From the NCBI GenBank assembly GCA_963762205.1, contig CAVXJZ010000006.1, forward strand, positions 310,001 through 374,000: a stretch of DNA of 64,000 nt. Direction: 5' to 3'. Positions 1 to 7,266 of this stretch are shown one piece after another. A model generated the notes under the pieces. That model saw only the letters and a program-made list of their open reading frames with translations. It was not told where the DNA came from and made no database searches. Source of the DNA: VRUE01 sp963762205. Its GTDB lineage: Bacteria > Actinomycetota > Thermoleophilia > Solirubrobacterales > 70-9. The translations under genes and the position numbers were made by a program. Numbering within the stretch: the stretch's first letter is position 1; every line of letters starts with the position of its first letter.

Positions 1-158
1 TCGGGCAGCTCGGTGATCTGCTCGAAGAGCTGTGAGCCGCGCTCGTCGTAGAAGTACTTGGGGGCGAGCTCCTTGCGCGGCCCGGACAACCCGCGGCGCA
101 CGTCGCGTGCCATCGCCGCGGCGGAGTCCTCGTCGAGGTGGACGTCCACGGTGATCAT
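1..158 (-). CDS. egtD: L-histidine N-alpha-methyltransferase EgtD, 5' part only
   Basis: EgtD trimethylates histidine to hercynine with SAM, the first step of ergothioneine synthesis. Only about 52 codons are visible, from ATG at 158 to the left edge. The segment KYFYDERGSQLFEQITELP is the typical N-terminal block of this methyltransferase family, preceded by a short acidic leader (MITVDVHLDEDSAA). The gene starts 23 bases after the egtB stop on the same strand, so the two form an operon. No other start codon exists in this frame between the egtB stop and 158. The SAM and histidine pockets lie outside the window, so completeness cannot be judged. Confidence 0.85.
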   Translation of the reverse strand, partial: MITVDVHLDEDSAAAMARDVRRGLSGPRKELAPKYFYDERGSQLFEQITELP

Positions 159-181
159 CCCGGCAGCCTCGCGTGCCGCAT

Positions 182-1291
182 TCAGGCGTCCCTCGCGCAG
201 CGGATGCCGGAAAAGATCTGGCGCCGCTGGGGCAGGTCCCAGTTGCGGAAGCTGGGCCGCATGACGCTTGGATGGGTCGCCCATGAGCCGCCGCGCAGCA
301 CCCGGTACTCGTCGCCGAAGAAGACCTCCGAGTACTCGGGATAGGGAAACGCCTCGAAGCCCGGGTAGGAGAGGAAGTCGGACGAGGTCCACTCCCAGAC
401 CGCCCCGACGCGATCGAGGCGGTCGTGGGCCGCCTCCCACTCCTGCTCGGTCGGCAACCGCTTTCCGGCCCAACGGGCGAAGGCGTCGGCCTCGTGCCAG
501 GAGACGTGGATCACCGGCAGGTCGGGGGCGAGCGGCTCGCGGCGTCCCATCGCCGCCCGCACCCAGCCGTCGCCGTCGCGCTTCCAGTACATCGGCGGCT
601 CGGCGCCGGTCTCCTCGACGAAGCGAGCGTAGGCGGCGTTGTCGACCGGCAGGCGGTCGATCTCGAAGGCGGGGAGCTCGACGGTGTGGCGGCAGCGCTC
701 GTTGTCGTAGGCAAAGCCGCCGGGCGGGGCGCCGATCGCGTGCTCGCCGGCCGCGACCGAGATCGCCTCGGGGCCGTCCGGAGGCGGGTCGGCGGAGGCC
801 CCGACCCCGGCGGGCGCCTCGTAGTCATCGACCATCTGCAGCAGCTGCAGCATCGTCTCGCAGTGCTGGTGCTCGTGCGCGAGCAGCATCTCGTAGACGA
901 AGCCCCCGTGCAGCAGCGGGTCCTCGGCGTCGTCGCCCAGATCGCCGATCTCGTCGAGCACCTCGAGCGTGCGCTCGCGGACGTCGGCCAGGTAGGCGCG
1001 CAGCTCGGCGTCACGGAGGATCGGCAGCTCGCCGCGGGTCCGGCGCGGGTTCTCGATCGCGTCGTAGAAGCGCCCGAGGTCGCCGTGCAGCGGTTCGCGA
1101 TCGCCGATCGTCTGCACCAGCCAGAGCTCCTCGAAGTTGGCGATATGGCCCAGGTCCCAGGCAAGCGGGCTGAGCAGCGGCGAGTAGACGCGGTTGAGCT
1201 GCGCGTCGTCGAGCGGCTCGATCAGGGACAGGGTCCGCCATCGCGCCTCGCCGAGGCGTCCTGCGATCGCTTCCTTGATGCTGGCCCTCAC
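182..1291 (-). CDS. egtB: Ergothioneine biosynthesis protein EgtB (hercynine oxygenase)
   Basis: EgtB is a non-haem iron sulfoxide synthase that joins hercynine to gamma-glutamylcysteine (or cysteine) using oxygen. The 369-residue protein has an N-terminal DinB-like domain and a C-terminal FGE-sulfatase domain. Probable iron ligands are His49 (in GHIANFEE) and His139/His143 (in AHEHQH). The C-terminal block VLRGGSWATHPSVMRPSFRN is characteristic of the FGE fold. It is somewhat shorter than mycobacterial EgtB (about 430 residues). It is first in an egtB-egtD operon; no egtA or egtC is visible in the window. It is transcribed divergently from the SDR gene at 1412, across a large palindrome. Confidence 0.9.
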   Translation of the reverse strand: MRASIKEAIAGRLGEARWRTLSLIEPLDDAQLNRVYSPLLSPLAWDLGHIANFEELWLVQTIGDREPLHGDLGRFYDAIENPRRTRGELPILRDAELRAYLADVRERTLEVLDEIGDLGDDAEDPLLHGGFVYEMLLAHEHQHCETMLQLLQMVDDYEAPAGVGASADPPPDGPEAISVAAGEHAIGAPPGGFAYDNERCRHTVELPAFEIDRLPVDNAAYARFVEETGAEPPMYWKRDGDGWVRAAMGRREPLAPDLPVIHVSWHEADAFARWAGKRLPTEQEWEAAHDRLDRVGAVWEWTSSDFLSYPGFEAFPYPEYSEVFFGDEYRVLRGGSWATHPSVMRPSFRNWDLPQRRQIFSGIRCARDA

Positions 1292-1352
1292 CTCGGTGGA
1301 GATGCGAAGACCCTATACAGGTCGGATTACACGCCTGTGAAATCGTCGTTTC

Positions 1353-1386
1353 GACACCTGACCATGCCTGGGCACGGTCAGGTGTC
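1353..1386. promoter_or_regulatory. 34-bp near-perfect palindrome between egtB and SDR gene
   Basis: The arms GACACCTGACCATGCC and GGCACGGTCAGGTGTC are 16 bases each with one mismatch and a 2-base centre. The element lies in the 120-base divergent intergenic region, 26 bases before the SDR start and 62 bases before egtB. No T-run follows on either strand, so an operator for a dimeric regulator is more likely than a terminator. A second, weaker inverted pair, ACAGG/CCTGT, lies at about 1316-1337 beside a possible TATAGG box for egtB. Confidence 0.6.
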
Positions 1387-1411
1387 GGAGCGGCCGATAC
1401 GCTGCGCGCCG

Positions 1412-2179
1412 ATGCGGATCGAGGGGACATCGGCCCTGGTCGCGGGCGGCGCGTCCGGGCTCGGCGAAGCGACCGCGCGGGCGCTCGTCGAGGCCGGGGC
1501 GACGGTGACGATCGCCGACCTCAACGTCGAGAAGGGCGAGGCCCTGGCGGTCGAGCTCGGCGGGGCGGCCGCCTTCGTCGAGGCCGACGTGACCGACGCG
1601 GAGGCCGTCGCCGAGGCGATCGGCAGGGCCGCCGCCACGGACGGCGGCCTGCGGGTCTCGGTCTGCTGCGCCGGTGTCGGCTGGGCCGAGCGGGTCGCCC
1701 ACAAGGGAGGGCCGCACAATCTCGAGATGTTCTCGAAGGTGATCTCGATCAACCTGATCGGCACCTTCAATGTGCTCAGCCAGGCCACGGCCGCGATGAG
1801 CGGCAACGAGGCCGATGAGGAGGGCGAGCGCGGCGTCTGCGTCAACACGGCTTCGATCGCCGCCTTCGACGGGCAGATCGGGCAGGTCGCCTACTCGGCC
1901 TCGAAGGGCGGCATCGTCGGCATGACCCTGCCTGCCGCCCGCGACATGGCCTCGCGCGGGGTCCGCGTCGTGACGATCGCCCCGGGCCTGTTCGACACGC
2001 CGTTGCTGGCGGCGCTGCCCGAGGATGCGCGCCAGGCGCTCGGCGAGGGGATCCCCTATCCGTCGCGGCTCGGCCGTCCCGAGGAGTACGCGCGGCTGGT
2101 CCTCGAGATCGCCGCCAACACGATGCTGAACGGCGAGACGATCCGCCTCGACGGCGCCCTGCGCATGCCGCCGCGCTGA
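1412..2179 (+). CDS. SDR family NAD(P)-dependent dehydrogenase (HSD10-like)
   Basis: This 255-residue short-chain dehydrogenase has the cofactor motif AGGASGLGEAT at residues 9-19, an NAD-favouring acidic residue after the second strand (IADLN), and the catalytic YSASKGG. The C-terminal pattern RLGRPEEYARLVLEIAANTMLNG and the overall layout resemble 3-hydroxyacyl-CoA dehydrogenase type 2, so acyl-CoA or steroid substrates are plausible. Start ATG 1412 is chosen because the conserved Rossmann strand begins a few residues later; the open frame continues upstream only as antisense of egtB. The promoter region holds the 34-bp palindrome. The true substrate is unknown. Confidence 0.8.
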   Translation: MRIEGTSALVAGGASGLGEATARALVEAGATVTIADLNVEKGEALAVELGGAAAFVEADVTDAEAVAEAIGRAAATDGGLRVSVCCAGVGWAERVAHKGGPHNLEMFSKVISINLIGTFNVLSQATAAMSGNEADEEGERGVCVNTASIAAFDGQIGQVAYSASKGGIVGMTLPAARDMASRGVRVVTIAPGLFDTPLLAALPEDARQALGEGIPYPSRLGRPEEYARLVLEIAANTMLNGETIRLDGALRMPPR

Positions 2180-2203
2180 GATGCGCGGCTGGGCTGAGCC
2201 GAC

Positions 2204-3095
2204 TCACTCGGTTCCCTCCGCCTCCGGGTCGCGCCAGACGCGCTTGCGCCAGGGCGGGGAGATCGCGAACCCGGCCCGGGAGCTGGCGGCGATCGGCTCA
2301 AGGGGGACGAGGCGGACCGCGGACGCGGGGGTGAAGCGGCCGCCGGGGTCGTCGCCGAGGTTGCCGGCGTGGCTGCCGCCGGAGACGAGCAGGACACGGG
2401 TCTCCGGCCCCCAGCCGTTCTCGGTGCGGACCCCGACCGTTTCCTCGACCTCGCGGAGCGGGCCGAAGCCGGCATCCGAGACCCAGTTCGCCGCGCTGCG
2501 CCGGTAGTTGTAGCCGTGGTGGGAGGAGGCGCGCTGGTCGACCCGGCCCTCGGCGCCGATCCGAACCTGGACGGACTCCCAGTCGTCATGGTGGTATCCC
2601 ATCCCGGCCGCGATCGGGACGCCGCGGAAGGTCGCGGAATCGGCGTAGTAGAGCCAGTACTGGATGTAGAGCGCGCCTTCGGGGCGGCGGTCGACGACGT
2701 GGACGAAGGCGGTGACGGGCAGGCCGCCACGGGCGTGCAGCACCGGCCCCTCCCCCGGCCCGTCGCCGCAGGCGCTGCTGCGGCACCGGCGCCAGTCGAC
2801 CGGTAGGCCGTGCGATCCGTCCTCGAAGGCGAGGACGGGGGCGTGCTTGCGGACGAGCCGACCGACCTCGTCTCCGTATGCGGCGATCAGCACAGGCTCC
2901 CCACAGGAGTCGAGCGATGGTCGTCGCGCAGAGGATGCGACCCGCGATCGCCTCGGCCAGCCAGGCGCCCGGGACCCGCACGCCCGCGGCAAGCAACCCG
3001 ACCGTCAGCACGGCGACAAGAGCGAGCAGGCCGACCCACTCGACCGTGGATTGGCCGCGCTCCGATCTCCGTTGCTCGAGGATCGATCCCCGCAC
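2204..3095 (-). CDS. Exported protein with Flp/TadE-like N-terminal anchor, apparent frameshift
   Basis: Two reading frames look like one gene. The first (from ATG 3095) encodes a short charged leader, then ERGQSTVEWVGLLALVAVL, which resembles a class III (pilin/TadE-like) signal anchor. The second, open down to 2204, encodes a soluble domain beginning near SLDSCGEPVLIAAYGDEVG and rich in aromatic and histidine residues (YIQYWLYYADS, MGYHHDDWESVQV, SSHHGYNY). The join needs a +1 shift near 2905-2912. The soluble part alone has no signal peptide, which supports the fusion. Its function is not recognised. The shift may be a sequencing indel or real inactivation. Confidence 0.6.
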
Positions 3096-3145
3096 ATGGC
3101 GGGTAAGGAGTCAGGGGCGCCGCCTCTCCCCCGGGCCGCGGCGAG

Positions 3146-4558
3146 CTAGAGGTTCTCGATCTCCGCCGCGATCTCGGCCGCCGCCTGCTTGGCGTCGGCG
3201 AAGAGCATCGAGGTGTTGGGCTCGTAGAAGAGGTCGTTGTCGATGCCGGCGAACCCGGGGCTGAGCGAGCGCTTGATCACGATCACCTGCTGCGCCTCCG
3301 AGACCTCGATGATCGGCATCCCGGCGATCGGGCTGTCGGGGTCGTTCTTCGCCGCCGGGTTGGTGACGTCGTTGGCGCCGACCACCACGGCGACGTCGGT
3401 GCGCGACATCTCCGGGTTGATCTCCTCCATCTCCCTGAGCTGCTCGTAGGGCACGTCGGCCTCGGCGAGCAGGACGTTCATGTGCCCCGGCATGCGTCCC
3501 GCGACGGGATGGATCGCGTAGTTGACGCTGACGCCGCGCTTCTCCAGCTGGTCGGCGACCTCCTTGATCGCGTGCTGGGCCTGGGCGACCGCGAGGCCAT
3601 AGCCGGGCACGATCACGACCGAGTCGGCGTAGGCGAGCTTGATCGCCGCGTCCTGGGCGCCGATCGAGGTGTGCGGCCGCTCCTCGGTCGCGGCGGCCCC
3701 ACCCGACGGGGCGCCGCCGAAGCCGGCGAAGAGCACGTTGCCGACCGAGCGGTTCATCGCCGTCGCCATCTCCATCGTCAGGATCGTTCCCGAGGAGCCG
3801 ACGAGGGTGCCGGCGACGATCAGGACGACGTTGTCGAGGGCGAAGCCGGCGGCGGCGGCGGAGAGGCCGGTGAAGGCGTTCAGCAGCGAGATCACGACCG
3901 GCATGTCGGCGCCGCCGATCGGCAGCACGACGAGGTTGCCGAGCAACCCGGCGGCGAGAAGGATCGCGATGAAGATCGCCTGCGAGGGGTCGTCGTTGTT
4001 GACCGCGATCGAGATGCAGCAGGCGAGGATCCCGAGCAGCAGCAGGGCGTTGATCACCTGCTGGCCGGGCACCGCGAGGGGCCGGGTCGGGATCAGGTCC
4101 TGGAGCTTGGCGAAGGCGATGTTCGAGCCCCAGAAGGAGACGGAGCCGACGACCGCGGCGAAGAGGATCGGGATCAGCTCGTCGAGGGGGATCGTCTCAC
4201 CGACAGAGATCCCGTGGCGGATCTCCGACCAGGCGATCAGGGCGACGGCGCCGCCGCCGACGCCGTTGTAGAGGGCGACCATCTGCGGCATCTCGGTCAT
4301 CTGCACGCGGATCGAGGCGACCACGCCGACCGTGGTGCCGACGCCGAGGCCGACGAAGATCAGGCCCCAGTTGCCGATCCCATCGAGCAGCAGCGTGGTG
4401 ACGACGGCGACCGCCATGCCGCCCGCGGCGATCAGGTTCCCGCGTTTGGCCGTGGTCGGGTGGGTGCCCTGTTTGACGCCGATGATGAAGAGCGAGAAGG
4501 CGACGATGTAGAGCGCGGTGGCCCCATCCCCACCCGGTTGTAGGACGGCGAGGCTCAC
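3146..4558 (-). CDS. pntB: NAD(P) transhydrogenase subunit beta
   Basis: PntB carries the membrane domain II part and the NADP(H)-binding domain III of proton-translocating transhydrogenase, which makes NADPH from NADH using the proton gradient. With GTG at 4558 the protein has 470 residues, close to the usual ~462. It has many hydrophobic helices in the first ~290 residues. Domain III motifs are VPGYGLAVAQAQHAI, HPVAGRMPGHMNVLL and VVVGANDVTNPAA. The GTG overlaps the TGA of the preceding subunit (GTGA), a sign of translational coupling. The frame is also open further upstream, but that part is antisense or overlap of the alpha-2 gene. Confidence 0.93.
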   Translation of the reverse strand: MSLAVLQPGGDGATALYIVAFSLFIIGVKQGTHPTTAKRGNLIAAGGMAVAVVTTLLLDGIGNWGLIFVGLGVGTTVGVVASIRVQMTEMPQMVALYNGVGGGAVALIAWSEIRHGISVGETIPLDELIPILFAAVVGSVSFWGSNIAFAKLQDLIPTRPLAVPGQQVINALLLLGILACCISIAVNNDDPSQAIFIAILLAAGLLGNLVVLPIGGADMPVVISLLNAFTGLSAAAAGFALDNVVLIVAGTLVGSSGTILTMEMATAMNRSVGNVLFAGFGGAPSGGAAATEERPHTSIGAQDAAIKLAYADSVVIVPGYGLAVAQAQHAIKEVADQLEKRGVSVNYAIHPVAGRMPGHMNVLLAEADVPYEQLREMEEINPEMSRTDVAVVVGANDVTNPAAKNDPDSPIAGMPIIEVSEAQQVIVIKRSLSPGFAGIDNDLFYEPNTSMLFADAKQAAAEIAAEIENL

Positions 4559-4869
4559 GAGCCTCCCTTCCCCTCGGTGTCGGCCTTCGGCTTCGGCTTT
4601 TTGGAGAACATGCCGAGCATCCGGTCGGTGACCAGGAAGCCGCCGACGATGTTGATCGTGCCGAAGGCGACCGCGATCGTGCCGATCACGTACTCGAGGC
4701 CGTCGTCGGCGAAGCCGAGGACGATCAGGCCGCCGAGCATGACGATGCCGTGGATCGCGTTGGTCTGCGACATCAGCGGCGTGTGCAGCGTGGTCGGCAC
4801 CTTCGAGATCACCTCGAAGCCGACGAAGGCGGCGAGCACGAAGATCGTGATCTCGGTCATCAAGCTCAT
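4555..4869 (-). CDS. pntAB: NAD(P) transhydrogenase subunit alpha part 2
   Basis: This 104-residue membrane subunit supplies the remaining domain II helices of the split transhydrogenase. Three to four hydrophobic segments are visible (ITIFVLAAFVGFEVI, HGIVMLGGLIVLGF, IGTIAVAFGTINIVGGFLV). The conserved segment TPLMSQTNAIHGIV includes the Asn and His found in this family's proton path. The C-terminus is lysine-rich (KKPKPKADTEGKGGS). It lies between pntAA and pntB in one operon and overlaps pntB by four bases. Confidence 0.93.
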   Translation of the reverse strand: MSLMTEITIFVLAAFVGFEVISKVPTTLHTPLMSQTNAIHGIVMLGGLIVLGFADDGLEYVIGTIAVAFGTINIVGGFLVTDRMLGMFSKKPKPKADTEGKGGS

Positions 4870-4904
4870 GAGGCGCCTTCGGCCCTTTGAATATCGCGTT
4901 CACA

Positions 4905-4954
4905 CGCAAATCGCCACGGAGTCGAATCACCGGAGATCACCGTGCCGATTTGCG
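4905..4954. repeat. 15-bp inverted repeat in the pntAA-pntAB gap
   Basis: CGCAAATCGCCACGG at 4905-4919 and CCGTGCCGATTTGCG at 4940-4954 are complementary with one mismatch around a 20-base loop. It fills the 88-base gap between the first two transhydrogenase genes. The word GCGTTCAC is also repeated directly next to each arm. No T-run follows, so it could be an mRNA processing or attenuation hairpin, or an operator. Confidence 0.5.
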
Positions 4955-4957
4955 CGT

Positions 4958-6076
4958 TCACTGGGCGGTCCTCTCTCCGCGGATCTCACCCTGGTGGGCG
5001 ATGCAGGCGGCGTCGACGATGTCGTCCTCGAAGTCGATCCTCAGCTCGCCCTCCTCGCCGACCAGGAGCCCGAGCAGGTTCTCGAGGTTCTTCGCGTAGA
5101 GCTGCGAGGCGTCGGCCGCCATGTCGCTGACCAGATTGTCCGGCCCGATCACCTTGACGCCGCCGACGTCGACGGTCTCTCCCGGCCTCGACGGCTCGGC
5201 GTTTCCGCCCGAGTCGGCAGCGAGGTCGACGATCACCGAGCCCGGCGCCATGCCGCGCACGGCCTCGTCGGTGAGCAGCAGCGGGGCGTCCCGGCCCGGG
5301 ATCTGGGCAGTGGTGACGATCACGTCCTGCTTCGCGGCGGCCTCGGTCAGCGCTTCGCGGACCTGCTCGTTCTCCTCCTCGGTGAGTGGCCGCGCGTAGC
5401 CCCCCTCGCCCTCGGCGTCGGGGATGAAGTCGAGCTCCAGGGGCCGGCCGCCGAGCGAGGCGATCTGCTCCCAGGCCGCGCGACGGATGTCGAAGCCGGT
5501 GACGATCGCGCCGAGGCGCTTGGCCGTGGCGATCGCCTGCAGCCCGGCGACGCCCGCACCGAGCACCATCACCTTGGCCGGGGCGACCGTGCCGGCCGCG
5601 GTGGTCATCATCGGAAAGAGCTGGCCCGCCTCCCGCGCCGCGAGCAGGACGGCGGCGTAGCCGGCGAGGTTGGCCTGCGAAGAGAGCGCATCCATCGCCT
5701 GCGCGCGCGTCGTCCGTGGAATCGCCTCCATCGCGAACGCGGTGACGCCCGCGGACGCGAGTGCCCGATTCGACTCGGCCGCGGTGAGCGGCGACAGGTG
5801 GCTGACGAACACCTGGCTCTCGCTCAGCTTCGCGATCTCCTCGACGCTCGGCGGCCGCACATGGAGGACGACGTCGGCGCCCCAGGCAACGTCGGGGTCG
5901 ACGACCTCGGCGCCCGCCTCCTCGTAGTGGGAATCGGGATGGCCGGCACCCTCGCCGGCTCCGCGCCCGACCGCGACCGAGAGCTTCTCGTTCTTCTTCA
6001 ACGAGGCAACGGCGTCGGGAACGAGCGCCACCCGGCGCTCTCCGCCTGCCGTCTCTTTCGGGACTCCGATCTTCAT
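4958..6076 (-). CDS. pntAA: NAD(P) transhydrogenase subunit alpha part 1 (NAD-binding)
   Basis: This 372-residue protein is domain I of the split transhydrogenase and binds NAD(H). It begins with the typical MKIGVPKE and contains the alanine dehydrogenase/PNT Rossmann signature GAGVAGLQAIATAKRLGA, followed by VTGFDIRRAAWEQIASLG. The C-terminal part lacks membrane helices, as expected when alpha is split. It is the first gene of the pntAA-pntAB-pntB operon on the minus strand. Alanine dehydrogenase is the only close alternative, and the neighbouring pnt genes argue against it. Confidence 0.92.
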   Translation of the reverse strand: MKIGVPKETAGGERRVALVPDAVASLKKNEKLSVAVGRGAGEGAGHPDSHYEEAGAEVVDPDVAWGADVVLHVRPPSVEEIAKLSESQVFVSHLSPLTAAESNRALASAGVTAFAMEAIPRTTRAQAMDALSSQANLAGYAAVLLAAREAGQLFPMMTTAAGTVAPAKVMVLGAGVAGLQAIATAKRLGAIVTGFDIRRAAWEQIASLGGRPLELDFIPDAEGEGGYARPLTEEENEQVREALTEAAAKQDVIVTTAQIPGRDAPLLLTDEAVRGMAPGSVIVDLAADSGGNAEPSRPGETVDVGGVKVIGPDNLVSDMAADASQLYAKNLENLLGLLVGEEGELRIDFEDDIVDAACIAHQGEIRGERTAQ

Positions 6077-6138
6077 CTCGAGATTTCTCTTTGGCGTCGC
6101 TCGGGGCTAAGTACGGCGCGGGAGACTACGACAACCGG

Positions 6139-7206
6139 TCAGGCGGGTGTTCCGACGCCCGCCATCGCGGCCAGGCGGTCGAGCGTGTGAAGCTGCTGCT
6201 CGCGCTCGACGTGGACCGGGGAGACGATCAGGCGGTCGATGCCGGCCTCGCGAAAGCGCTCGACCCGCTCGGCGACCTCGGCCTCGCTGCCGACCAGGGA
6301 GGTCGCCTCGACGATCTCGTCCGGCATCGCCTCGAAGGCGCCGGCCCGGTCGCCGTCCTGGTAGCGGCTCTGCACCTCGTCGGCGACCTCGCCGAACCCG
6401 AAGCGGTGGGCGAGGTCGACGTAGAAGTTGGTCTTGCGGCTGCCCATGCCACCGAAGTAGAGGACGAGGCCGGCCTTGACCACGCTCTTGGCGGCCTCCT
6501 GGTCGCCGTCGATCGCGACCTGGAGCGAGGGCGAGACCTCGAGGTCGGAGCGCTGCCTGCCGCCCTTCGCGAAGCCCGCCTCCAGGTGCTCCCCCCAGGT
6601 CTCCTGGAAGGCGTCGACGCTGAAGAAGATCGGAATCCAGCCGTCGCAGATCTCGGCCGCCATCTCGACCGATTTGCGCCCGATCGCCCCGACGAAGACC
6701 GGGATCCGGTTGCGCTCGGGGTGGAAGTTGAGCTTCAGCGCCTTGCCCTCGCCGCCGGGCAGCGGCAGCTTGTAGTGCTCGCCGTCGTGCTCGACCGGGC
6801 CCTCGCGGGCGATGATCTCGCGGACGACTTCGATGTACTCGCGGGTGCGGCCCCAGGGCTTCGCGTAGGGGACGCCGTACCAGCCTTCCGACACCTGCGG
6901 CCCGGAGGGGCCGAAGCCGAACAGGAAGCGGCCGCCGGAGAGCTTGTCGATCGTGGCGCCGGCCATCGCCGCGGCCGCCGGGGGCCGGGCGGGGACCTGG
7001 AGGATCGCGGCGCCGAGCTTGATCGTCTCGGTTTGCGGAGCGAGCCAGGCGAGGACGCTGACCACGTCGGAGCCGTAGGACTCGGCCGCCCAGACCGACT
7101 CGAAGCCGGCCCTCTCCGCCGCCTGGACGACCTCGACCGCGTCCTGGCCGGCGGGGCCGATGCCCCAGTAGCCGAGGTTGAGGCCCAGCTTCAGATCGCT
7201 CGCCAT
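6139..7206 (-). CDS. LLM class F420-dependent oxidoreductase
   Basis: This is a 355-residue luciferase-like TIM-barrel enzyme of the group that usually binds coenzyme F420. Visible motifs are LGLNLGYWG at the first strand, AAESYGSDVVSVLAWLA, the cofactor segment FGFGPSGPQVSEGWYG, and a C-terminal ERVERFREAGIDRLIVSP. Start ATG 7206 gives the conserved N-terminus and lies 8 bases after a TAGGTT box; the in-frame start at 7260 would run into the divergent ATPase promoter. The substrate cannot be inferred. Confidence 0.85.
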   Translation of the reverse strand: MASDLKLGLNLGYWGIGPAGQDAVEVVQAAERAGFESVWAAESYGSDVVSVLAWLAPQTETIKLGAAILQVPARPPAAAAMAGATIDKLSGGRFLFGFGPSGPQVSEGWYGVPYAKPWGRTREYIEVVREIIAREGPVEHDGEHYKLPLPGGEGKALKLNFHPERNRIPVFVGAIGRKSVEMAAEICDGWIPIFFSVDAFQETWGEHLEAGFAKGGRQRSDLEVSPSLQVAIDGDQEAAKSVVKAGLVLYFGGMGSRKTNFYVDLAHRFGFGEVADEVQSRYQDGDRAGAFEAMPDEIVEATSLVGSEAEVAERVERFREAGIDRLIVSPVHVEREQQLHTLDRLAAMAGVGTPA

Positions 7207-7214
7207 CGGGCAAG

Positions 7215-7220
7215 AACCTA
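7215..7220 (-). promoter_or_regulatory. -10-like TAGGTT for the LLM oxidoreductase gene
   Basis: TAGGTT lies 8 bases upstream of ATG 7206 with no Shine-Dalgarno sequence between, so the mRNA is probably leaderless. The divergent ATPase gene has a weaker TAAACA box 7 bases before its GTG 7267. Confidence 0.45.
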
Positions 7221-7266
7221 CTACTGAACGACCACTGCTGCCGGGCCAGCCGGTAAACATGGAGCC

